Assembly: GCA_023388055.1 (NCBI GenBank)
Contig: JAEWGW010000012.1
Location: forward strand, 57,379-121,378
Source of the DNA: Bacillota bacterium
GTDB taxonomy: Bacteria; Bacillota; Bacilli; Paenibacillales; NBRC-103111
DNA length: 64,000 nucleotides
Direction of reading: 5' to 3'
In this document: piece by piece, positions 58,581-64,000 of the stretch
Numbering within the stretch: the first letter of the stretch is position 1
Layout of the letters: the number at the start of each line of letters is the position of its first letter
The notes under the pieces: generated by a model
Seen by the model: only the letters and a program-made list of their open reading frames with translations
The model's database searches: none
What the model was told of the DNA's origin: nothing
Translations under genes and position numbers: made by a program

Positions 58581-58631
58581 GGTACAGTATCGAAGAAGCG
58601 GCTTGCTATATGTTTATGACGGACAACAAAA

Positions 58632-58716
58632 CATACGCCGATCCGGAAAAGGCTGTTTTGGAAGCTTCAAACACGTTTTGTCCGCTATTATGATTCGATT
58701 TCAAGGTAGCGGCCCC
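58632..58716. repeat. Family 2 repeat, partial copy 3
   Basis: ATCCGGAAAAGGCTG, TTGGAAGCTTCAAACACG and GATTCGATTTCAAGGT match the left half of copy 1 (37065-37218) in the same orientation; the right half is missing. Confidence 0.7.
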
Positions 58717-58724
58717 CCATACTA

Positions 58725-58919
58725 TCAGTTTCCTTCCTTTTGTATAAGCGAGGCTTCTTGTGCAGAAAGCTCCTCTAGAAGTGTATAAATGGCATCTACT
58801 GGTATCATTACACCGCAACCTGCGCTTAAACCTAACAGCATATGAAGGTAGAATTGAACCCTCTTTTTCTCGCGAATAATCCGATCTAATTCTGAGGTTT
58901 CCAGATTTTTTCCCTTCAT
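58725..58919 (-). CDS. Small hypothetical protein coupled to MarR
   Basis: A 64-residue protein, MKGKNLETSELDRIIREKKR followed by a weakly hydrophobic middle (FYLHMLLGLSAGCGVMIPVDAIYTLLEEL). Its ATG overlaps the MarR stop codon (ATGA), so it is expressed with MarR. It may be a small membrane-associated or MarR-binding protein. Iron control is implied by the Fur box upstream of marR. Not recognised. Confidence 0.55.
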   Translation of the reverse strand: MKGKNLETSELDRIIREKKRVQFYLHMLLGLSAGCGVMIPVDAIYTLLEELSAQEASLIQKEGN

Positions 58920-59428
58920 TCGAGCCCACCCCGTACTTCCTTACCGTAATAGGTTTCAACACGGGCCACCAAATCACTTATAAATTTCCCAATCGTCTGC
59001 AGTTCAGCTTCCGTATAGGATTCAATGAATTGATAGAACCTTTCCTCTTTTTCTTTGTGCATCTTTTGATGCAGATGATAAACCTGTCTTCCCTTATCCG
59101 TTAAACAAAAATAAATCTCCTTACGGTTGTTATTCAATTGGCTTCTTCTAATAAAATCCATATCCAACAGCTTGGAGGTAATATTTGTAACATTTCCTTT
59201 GGATAATTTCATTTTCCTTACAATCCCGGTGTGGTTGATCGGCTCATGATCACCGATACAATCCATAACGTGTACACTCGTAATATTATTGGAAAGCATG
59301 TCAATCTGATGCTTGCGGGCTTGCTCCCGAAACAAGTTACTTTCATGCTCCGTATATAATTCATTCAAGTGCAGCATTCTGATATATTGCTCGTAAAGAT
59401 GACCCTTAAGATGCTTTTGAAACTCCAC
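58916..59428 (-). CDS. MarR-family regulator under a Fur box
   Basis: About 171 residues with a MarR winged helix (HTGIVRKMKLSKGNVTNITSKLLDMDFIRRSQLNNNRKEIYFCLTDKGRQVYHLHQ) flanked by long helices. GTG 59428 (GGGCGG 7 bp ahead) is preferred; the frame also permits TTG/ATG at 59449/59446. The promoter holds a perfect Fur box and a separate inverted repeat that may be the MarR operator. It is followed by the coupled 64-residue protein. Its targets are unknown; an iron- or siderophore-linked function is inferred. Confidence 0.85.
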   Translation of the reverse strand: MEFQKHLKGHLYEQYIRMLHLNELYTEHESNLFREQARKHQIDMLSNNITSVHVMDCIGDHEPINHTGIVRKMKLSKGNVTNITSKLLDMDFIRRSQLNNNRKEIYFCLTDKGRQVYHLHQKMHKEKEERFYQFIESYTEAELQTIGKFISDLVARVETYYGKEVRGGLE

Positions 59429-59475
59429 ATTAAAACCGCCCTTCATCAAATCGTTGGATCATTCAATATCGTTTA

Positions 59476-59528
59476 TTTTGTTCACCACTGAACAAAAATA
59501 TCATAGCATGATTGATAATGATTATCAA
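59476..59528 (-). promoter_or_regulatory. marR promoter with perfect Fur box and 9-bp inverted repeat
   Basis: TGATAATGATTATCA (59513-59527) is the 7-1-7 Fur consensus without mismatch. It overlaps the -35 (TTGATA on the minus strand, 59523-59528); 17 bp on is TATGAT (59500-59505). TTTTGTTCA-CCAC-TGAACAAAA (59476-59497), between -10 and start, is a likely MarR self-operator. Confidence 0.82.
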
Positions 59529-59638
59529 TATCAAAATATAATATAATCAGTGTTTGTCGCTGCAAAAATTATTTGGGAAGATACAGTTGTCAGGTTTAAG
59601 TCAAGTCTTATGCGGTTATTTATACAAAACAAAAAAAG

Positions 59639-59681
59639 GAGCTATCCATAAGTCAGCTTTCACTGACTATTTGGACAGCTC
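59639..59681 (-). terminator. Terminator overlapping the end of the small membrane protein gene
   Basis: GGAGCT...AGTCAG/CTGACT...AGCTC stem with T-run on the minus strand; it includes the stop codon 59660-59662. Confidence 0.7.
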
Positions 59682-60046
59682 TTGTTTTTTTTGCTTCTGA
59701 AAGATAAAAGGGTAGCGATGAATTGAACCAATAGGATCGGAAAAAATAAGTTCCAAATGCTCGGAATGGAAGCAACGGTGAAATAGAGGGAATAGGGCGC
59801 CAGCCAGACCAAAGAAATAGCCATAAGCAAGCGAAGACCAAGCCGGATCGAAATGGTCATAACGCCTGAAGGGAGTAGGAGCATGAGGACCACCATCACT
59901 TTTGTGCTGCTGGATACCTCCTGATCACTGGAAGGGTTAACAAACAGAAAAAAGAAGCTTAGCCCAATACCCAGTAGGGATAAGAAAAAGGCCGGCCACC
60001 TCACACCAGGACTCAAATGCCCCACCTCCTGTTCATGGGAAATCAC
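59660..60046 (-). CDS. Hypothetical membrane protein, 128 residues
   Basis: Four hydrophobic segments are visible: WPAFFLSLLGIGLSFFFLFV, TKVMVVLMLLLPSGVMTISI, LLMAISLVWLAPYSLYFTV and IWNLFFPILLVQFIATLLSF. No known motif. A good AGGAGGTGGGGC-like site lies near its start but its exact start is uncertain. It directly follows the chimeric remnant (60043-60281) and could have belonged to the lost two-component/BlaR1 group. Confidence 0.55.
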   Translation of the reverse strand: MISHEQEVGHLSPGVRWPAFFLSLLGIGLSFFFLFVNPSSDQEVSSSTKVMVVLMLLLPSGVMTISIRLGLRLLMAISLVWLAPYSLYFTVASIPSIWNLFFPILLVQFIATLLSFRSKKNKSCPNSQ

Positions 60047-60281
60047 ATTATTCTACAAAAGAACATCCCTTCTGTCGACCGCTCAAAGCTTTTGGTGGTA
60101 AATATCTCAATATCCGCCTTATCGCTTTCTTCCCCGCTCATGACAACCTTGAATGTATGTTTGACAGATCCTCGGAACCCGAATATACCGGTTTGATCTC
60201 GAATTGCTCATACTTCAGGCCGTCCGTTATCAGTCTTACAATATCCCTGTCATCATCGACGACCAAAATCGTTTTTGTCAT
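60043..60281 (-). pseudogene. Chimeric remnant: response-regulator start joined to BlaR1-type end
   Basis: From ATG 60281 the minus strand reads MTKTILVVDDDRDIVRLITD and on to GSEDLS, the first part of an OmpR-type receiver. After about 40 codons homology switches, out of frame, to KHTFKVVMSGEESDKADIEI FTTKS, which matches the last residues of the BlaR1-type protein at 56175 (HTFKIVMSAEASDSADIEIFTTK). The junction lies near 60160. This is a deletion scar that joined two genes. Confidence 0.8.
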
Positions 60282-60407
60282 CCCTTATCCCCTTCAAAAT
60301 TGCTCCACACCGTATAAATTGATTATAGCGGGAATCCATAAAATAATTATAAAGCAAACCTGAAGGTTTATGAAATTGAAAGCCGTCCGCCATCCAAGCT
60401 CTAATCA

Positions 60408-60520
60408 GCCTATACGATGAGTCAAACCGTCAAAATATAAAAAGGGTTCATGAAATTGTACAATGCACAATATCATGAACCCTTTTTGTGATGCCGGTGA
60501 GAGGACTCCAACCTCCATGG
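60408..60520. repeat. Left copy of ~112-bp direct repeat including a tRNA-Leu tail
   Basis: TATACGATGAGTCAAACCGT through GCCGGTGAGAGGACTCCAAC corresponds in order to 62296-62407, with roughly 80 percent identity by eye. The last 29 bp match the 3' end of tRNA-Leu (T-arm and acceptor) with changes, so this is a decayed tRNA tail. Confidence 0.78.
60438..60487. terminator. Terminator of the SDR gene
   Basis: AAAAAGGGTTCATGA/TCATGAACCCTTTTT, a 15-bp stem with T-runs on both strands. It corresponds to the terminator after the tRNA block. Confidence 0.85.
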
Positions 60521-60531
60521 TCCTCTTGCTT

Positions 60532-61305
60532 TTACGCTGTCAGACCACCGTCTACAGGTAAAATAACTCCGGTAATGAAAGAGGCGTTATCACTAAGCAA
60601 CCAAGCAGCCGCATTTGCAATCTCTATCGGTTCTGCTGGCCGTCTGAGTGGTGTCTTGGCGCTGATTTGCTCGATAATTTCAGGATTAATAGAAACCCAT
60701 TGCTGAATCATATCTGTCATCGTTGTGCCCGGGGCAATCGCGTTAACCCGAATACCAGCAGGTCCATACTCGACGGCAGCCGTTTGAGTGAGGCTATTTA
60801 CGGCCCGTTTGGCTGCACCATACGCTCCCAAACCCGGATTCCCCTTTAAGCTTCCCACACTACTGGTGTTAACAATAGCTCCTGATCCTGAGGTTTCCAG
60901 CATAGCTTTGATTTGGGCTTTCATGGACAGCCAAACCCCTTTGTAATTTACAGATTGAATCAGATCGAAATCTTCTTCTTTCTCATCAACCAAAGATGAT
61001 ACGGTAACCCCAAGACCTGCGTTGTTGAAAGCAGCATCAAGACGCCCATACCGTTCTACTGTTGCGCTTACAGCTTGTTCGACGTTTTTTGCATCTGACA
61101 AATCGGCTGTGACATATGCCGCATTTCCACCCAACTCCGCAATTTCATCTATGACCTTTGCAAGCTCCGATTCTGTTCTTGCCACAAGCATCACCGAGGC
61201 TCCTTGCTGTGCAAACAGTTTCGCTGCTGCTGCCCCGATTCCTCTTCCAGCACCTGTAATCATAATAACTTTGTTCTCTAACAATAATCCGGAAATATTG
61301 GTCAT
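60532..61305 (-). CDS. Short-chain dehydrogenase/reductase
   Basis: A 257-residue classical SDR: MITGAGRGIGAAAA cofactor motif, VARTES, NNAG in AAFNNAGLGV, Ser in NTSSVGS and YGAAK, and ITGVILPVDGG. ATG 61305 (GAGGAG 7 bp ahead) is preferred over 61311. The Arg after strand two suggests NADP(H). It diverges from the MmyB-type regulator gene, a very common pairing in which the regulator represses the dehydrogenase. The pair is bracketed by the tRNA-Leu direct repeat. Confidence 0.9.
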   Translation of the reverse strand: MTNISGLLLENKVIMITGAGRGIGAAAAKLFAQQGASVMLVARTESELAKVIDEIAELGGNAAYVTADLSDAKNVEQAVSATVERYGRLDAAFNNAGLGVTVSSLVDEKEEDFDLIQSVNYKGVWLSMKAQIKAMLETSGSGAIVNTSSVGSLKGNPGLGAYGAAKRAVNSLTQTAAVEYGPAGIRVNAIAPGTTMTDMIQQWVSINPEIIEQISAKTPLRRPAEPIEIANAAAWLLSDNASFITGVILPVDGGLTA

Positions 61306-61434
61306 GTTCATTCTCCTCAGTTGTTCGTTTTATTGATCTCATCAACTGCCTTCAGTATACTTGGATTATAAAGTTATAACGATATCCTGCTTTATGGTAG
61401 GCTTATGAGTGACAGGATAAGGGGGATTTTCAGT

Positions 61435-62256
61435 TTGAACGATAGTGAACGTCGTATAGTACTGGGTAATTATTTGAAAAAATTGAGGACCTCCCTCTCT
61501 CCTTTGGATGTTGGACTCGTCCCCGGCAATCGTCGGCGGATACAGGGTCTTAGACGTGAAGAAGTTGCACGCATCGCCAATATCGGTTTATCGTGGTATA
61601 CACGCCTTGAGCAGGGCCGCGATATTCATCCCTCAGTGAGCGTGCTGGATAGCCTAGCTTTGGCCCTCAAATTAACTCCCAATGAACGAAGACATCTTTT
61701 TCTCCTGGCAGGCGAGTTACCTCCGCCTCAATTAACTGCTACTGGAGAGAAAATTAGCCCAGACATTCAGGCCATGCTAGATAAATTAGACCCGAATCCG
61801 GCTTATATAATCGGAAAAAGATGGGACTTTATTGCTTGGAACAACGCAGCAAATACTGTATTTACGATCGACAAACTATCCCCTCCACATCATTATAATT
61901 TGATGTGGCGTCAATTCACTGATCCCGTCTGGAGAGAAAGCTCAGAGGATTGGGAGAGCGTCTCAAAACGGATTGTTGCCGAATTTCGCATATCAAGGTC
62001 TCGTTACCCAGGTGATGCTTCATTCGACGAGTTAGTCGAAGATCTCAAGAGCACAAGTGCTGATTTTACAAGAATGTGGCAGCAGCATGAGGCTCCAAGT
62101 TCCCTTGACGGCTATAAAAAGCTCATTCATCCTGCTCTTGGAACTATCGAGTTTAACCATATTACGTTTCAATTCCCCAACGAGCCGGATCAAATAATGA
62201 TGATTTATATGCCCTATCCAGTAACAAAAGCGCTTTTGACCATGAACAAAGGGTAA
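61435..62256 (+). CDS. XRE regulator with MmyB-like ligand domain
   Basis: A 273-residue protein: helix-turn-helix with RRIQGLRREEVARIANIGLSWYTRLEQGRDIHPSVSVLDSLALALKL, then the MmyB-like domain (GKRWDFIAWNNAANTVF, NLMWRQFTDPVWRE, YPGDASFDELVEDL, FEFNH-type end with MMIYMPY). TTG 61435 behind AAGGGGG matches the family N-terminus (NDSERRIVLGNYLKKLR); ATG 61405 with a poor site would add ten residues. It divergently flanks an SDR gene that it likely controls. This family responds to unknown small or fatty ligands. Confidence 0.88.
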   Translation: MNDSERRIVLGNYLKKLRTSLSPLDVGLVPGNRRRIQGLRREEVARIANIGLSWYTRLEQGRDIHPSVSVLDSLALALKLTPNERRHLFLLAGELPPPQLTATGEKISPDIQAMLDKLDPNPAYIIGKRWDFIAWNNAANTVFTIDKLSPPHHYNLMWRQFTDPVWRESSEDWESVSKRIVAEFRISRSRYPGDASFDELVEDLKSTSADFTRMWQQHEAPSSLDGYKKLIHPALGTIEFNHITFQFPNEPDQIMMIYMPYPVTKALLTMNKG

Positions 62257-62295
62257 GAAAACACGTGATCTCGCATTTTCATTTAAGGTCTCTTC

Positions 62296-62407
62296 AGCCC
62301 ATACCATGAGTAAAACGATCAAAACATAAAAAAGCCCATGAAATGTACATTGTACAATTTCATGGACTCTTTATGTAGTGCCGGCGAGAGGACTCGAACC
62401 TCCACGG
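62296..62407. repeat. Right copy of ~112-bp direct repeat (reaches into tRNA-Leu)
   Basis: CCATACCATGAGTAAAACGA through GCCGGCGAGAGGACTCGAAC. It includes the tRNA block terminator and the last 29 bp of tRNA-Leu. Partner of 60408-60520. Confidence 0.78.
62328..62372. terminator. Terminator of the rrn-tRNA operon
   Basis: AGCCCATGAAATGTAC/GTACAATTTCATGGACT hairpin with A-rich left flank (T-run on the minus strand). It also ends the MmyB-type gene from the other side. Confidence 0.75.
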
Positions 62408-62457
62408 TTTCCCTCACGATTTTGAGTCGCGCGCGTCTGCCATTCCGCCACGCCGGC
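62379..62457 (-). tRNA. tRNA-Leu (CAA)
   Basis: Acceptor GCCGGCG/CGCCGGC, anticodon loop CTCAAAA; T-loop GTTCGAGTC. CCA is not encoded. Last tRNA of the block; its 3' end is repeated at 60492. Confidence 0.92.
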
Positions 62458-62466
62458 TTGTTCAAA

Positions 62467-62540
62467 CGTTCCCTAAGAGATTCGAACTCCTGGCCTTTTG
62501 ATTCGTAGTCAAACGCTCTATCCAGCTGAGCTAAGGGAAC
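62467..62540 (-). tRNA. tRNA-Arg (ACG)
   Basis: Acceptor GTTCCCT/AGGGAAC; anticodon loop CTACGAA; TTCGAAT T-loop. CCA not encoded. Confidence 0.93.
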
Positions 62541-62550
62541 AAATAAAAAA

Positions 62551-62621
62551 AGGCGCCACCCAGATTCGAACTGGGGGTAAAGCTTTTGCAGAGCTCTGCC
62601 TTACCTCTTGGCTATGGCGCC
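62551..62621 (-). tRNA. tRNA-Cys (GCA)
   Basis: Acceptor GGCGCCA/TGGCGCC; anticodon loop CTGCAAA; CCA not encoded. Confidence 0.93.
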
Positions 62622-62627
62622 ATATTA

Positions 62628-62702
62628 TGGAGCGGACGAAGGGATTCGAACCCTCGACCCTCGCCTTGGCAAGGCGATGCTCTACCACTGAGCCACGTCC
62701 GC
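62628..62702 (-). tRNA. tRNA-Gly (GCC)
   Basis: Acceptor GCGGACG/CGTCCGC; anticodon loop TTGCCAA; CCA encoded. Confidence 0.94.
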
Positions 62703-62708
62703 ATCATA

Positions 62709-62780
62709 CTGGGGATCTAGGATTCGAACCTAGGAATGACGGAGTCAAAGTCCGTTGCCTTACCGCTTGGCTAATCCCCA
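62709..62780 (-). tRNA. tRNA-Gln (TTG)
   Basis: Acceptor TGGGGAT/ATCCCCA; anticodon loop CTTTGAC; CCA not encoded. Confidence 0.93.
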
Positions 62781-62800
62781 ATAAACAGAAAAAAAATAAG

Positions 62801-62877
62801 TGGGGCGATCGAAGGGAATTGAACCCTCGAGTGTCGGATCCACAAACCGATGCGTTAACCACTTCGCCACGATCGCC
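62801..62877 (-). tRNA. tRNA-His (GTG)
   Basis: Extra 5' G pairs with C73, as in tRNA-His; anticodon loop TTGTGGA; CCA encoded. Confidence 0.94.
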
Positions 62878-62894
62878 ATGTTACTAAGTTTGAA

Positions 62895-62968
62895 TGGCAG
62901 GGGCAGCAGGAGTTGAACCCACACTAACGGTTTTGGAGACCGCTGTTCTACCATTAAACTATGCCCCT
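62895..62968 (-). tRNA. tRNA-Trp (CCA)
   Basis: Acceptor AGGGGCA/TGCCCCT; anticodon loop CTCCAAA; CCA encoded. Confidence 0.94.
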
Positions 62969-62990
62969 ATGTAAATGTCAAATAAAGAAA

Positions 62991-63074
62991 TGGTGGAGGG
63001 CGATGGATTCGAACCACCGAACCCGAAGGAAGAGATTTACAGTCTCCCGCGTTTGGCCACTTCGCTAGCCCTCC
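62991..63074 (-). tRNA. tRNA-Tyr (GTA)
   Basis: Acceptor GGAGGGC/GCCCTCC with long variable arm; anticodon loop CTGTAAA; CCA encoded. Confidence 0.94.
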
Positions 63075-63083
63075 ACAAAAAAA

Positions 63084-63159
<76 letters not shown>

Positions 63160-63167
63160 ACAATAGA

Positions 63168-63243
<76 letters not shown>

Positions 63244-63263
63244 TTATGGTATTGATAAAAAAA

Positions 63264-63340
63264 TGGCGGAGCCGACGAGATTCGAACTCGCGGTCTCCTG
63301 CGTGACAGGCAGGCATGTTAGGCCTCTACACCACGGCTCC
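63264..63340 (-). tRNA. tRNA-Asp (GTC)
   Basis: Acceptor GGAGCCG/CGGCTCC; anticodon loop CTGTCAC; CCA encoded. Confidence 0.94.
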
Positions 63341-63346
63341 GCGGTA

Positions 63347-63420
<74 letters not shown>

Positions 63421-63429
63421 TCATAAATA

Positions 63430-63505
63430 TGGTGGGCGCTGAGGGGATCGAACCCCCGACCCTCTGCTTGTAAGGCAGATGCTCTCCCAGCTGAGCTAAG
63501 CGCCC
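63430..63505 (-). tRNA. tRNA-Val (TAC)
   Basis: Acceptor GGGCGCT/AGCGCCC; anticodon loop CTTACAA; CCA encoded. Confidence 0.94.
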
Positions 63506-63513
63506 AAGAAACA

Positions 63514-63585
63514 TGACCCGTAGGGGATTCGAACCCCTGTTACCTCCGTGAAAGGGAGGTGTCTTAACCCCTTGACCAACGGGCC
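63514..63585 (-). tRNA. tRNA-Glu (TTC)
   Basis: Acceptor GGCCCGT/ACGGGTC; anticodon loop CTTTCAC; CCA not encoded. Confidence 0.93.
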
Positions 63586-63598
63586 ACTAGAAAAATAG

Positions 63599-63691
63599 TG
63601 GCGGAGAGAGAGGGATTCGAACCCTCGAGACGCTTGTGGCGCCTACACGATTTCCAATCGTGCTCCTTCGACCAAACTCGGACACCTCTCC
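63599..63691 (-). tRNA. tRNA-Ser (GGA)
   Basis: Acceptor GGAGAGG/TCTCTCC with long variable arm; anticodon loop TTGGAAA; CCA encoded. Confidence 0.94.
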
Positions 63692-63694
63692 ATA

Positions 63695-63770
63695 TGGCTC
63701 CCCGAGCAGGACTCGAACCTGCGACAACTCGATTAACAGTCGAGTGCTCTACCGACTGAGCTATCAGGGA
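63695..63770 (-). tRNA. tRNA-Asn (GTT)
   Basis: Acceptor TCCCTGA/TCGGGGA; anticodon loop CTGTTAA; CCA encoded. First tRNA behind the 23S gene. Confidence 0.94.
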
Positions 63771-63886
63771 ATATACACTACAGTTCAGAGCTTGCGCCCT
63801 GAAAACCGGATGCGAAACGAGGTCACCGACACCTCATGATCTAAACCACTGCTTACGAAGGGAGTGTGACTTGCGCCACTCTCGTA

Positions 63887-64000
63887 GGTTAAGCCCTCGA
63901 CCGATTAGTATTCGTCAGCTCCATGCATTGCTGCACTTCCACCCCGAACCTATCTACCTCGTCGTCTTCAAGGGGTCTTACTAGATTGGGAAATCTCATC
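63887..64000 (-). rRNA. 23S ribosomal RNA, 3' end (cut by window edge)
   Basis: The minus strand carries GCAGCAATGCATGGAGCTGA, CGAATACTAATCGGTCGAGG and GCTTAACC, the conserved 3' end of Firmicute 23S rRNA. About 114 bp are in the window. The 116 bp between it and tRNA-Asn hold a processing-type hairpin and spacer sequence but no 5S rRNA. Confidence 0.95.

Noticed and set aside
60492..60520. Possible second tRNA-Leu gene
   Set aside because: Only the last 29 bp of a tRNA are present, with changes in the T-arm; the anticodon half is missing.

Overview
The window looks like a chromosomal segment of an endospore-forming Firmicute of the Paenibacillus type. Pointers are: a small acid-soluble spore protein gene (sspI) beside a TrmH-type rRNA methylase and a Ktr subunit; a tiny YjcZ-type membrane protein; a YheC/YheD coat-type protein; a complete LiaFSR cell-envelope stress system; strong AGGAGG-like ribosome sites with frequent GTG and TTG starts; and a 16-gene tRNA block behind a 23S rRNA gene in an order very close to that of Bacillus. 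Coding regions are moderately GC-rich, while about 47-62 kb is visibly more AT-rich and holds more regulators, gene remnants and accessory genes.

Layout. 0-12 kb: rRNA methylase (cut by the window edge), KtrA, SspI, a BASS-type transporter, a YheC/D protein, an Rpn-type nuclease gene broken by a 162-bp MITE-like element, prfC, a Tat-type phosphoesterase, an MCP-SDR pair and zwf. 12-19 kb: a GNAT enzyme, an orphan FliD-like protein, then a cell-envelope stress locus on the minus strand: liaI-like, PspA, PspC, second PspA (LiaH-like), liaF, liaS, liaR. 19-28.5 kb: Eis-like acetyltransferase, YjcZ, moaA with an LpdD-like partner, hemerythrin 1, Feo iron(II) transport (two FeoA, FeoB, Cys-rich partner), mobA and hemerythrin 2. 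Fnr-type and Fur-type boxes mark this stretch as an oxygen- and iron-responsive region. 28.5-37 kb: GH30 glycosidase with AraC regulator, MOSC protein, phosphatase, HxlR regulator, bicupin oxalate decarboxylase-like protein, DUF488, a lone acetolactate synthase with a flavin reductase, and a small CGCGG-tailed protein resembling putative radical-SAM-modified RiPPs. 37-46 kb: a transporter, hydantoinase/oxoprolinase, HExxH peptidase-like protein and GntR regulator in one direction, then a PLP lyase divergent from a MocR regulator. 46-62 kb: lipoprotein plus XRE membrane regulator, AraC fusion, three possible immunity-type proteins, two-component system with alpha/beta hydrolase, BlaI/BlaR1-type pair, a Fur-boxed MarR gene and several gene remnants. 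60.4-62.4 kb: an SDR/MmyB-type regulator pair bracketed by a direct repeat that contains the tRNA-Leu 3' end. 62.4-64 kb: 16 tRNA genes and the 3' end of a 23S rRNA gene, all minus strand.

Two families of small non-coding elements stand out. Family 1 (about 162 bp, long terminal inverted repeats; three full copies plus short palindromic derivatives) interrupts one gene, lies in the leader of mocR and repeatedly sits at stop codons. Family 2 (about 150-200 bp, ATATTCGGCA-type ends) has two full copies and one fragment. Neither encodes a transposase.

No CRISPR array, prophage, complete insertion sequence or known anti-phage system was seen. The most unusual items are the direct repeat at tRNA-Leu around the SDR/regulator pair, the stop-codon-associated palindromes, the orphan CGCGG protein, the combined LIA/PSP locus and the perfect Fur box on the MarR gene.
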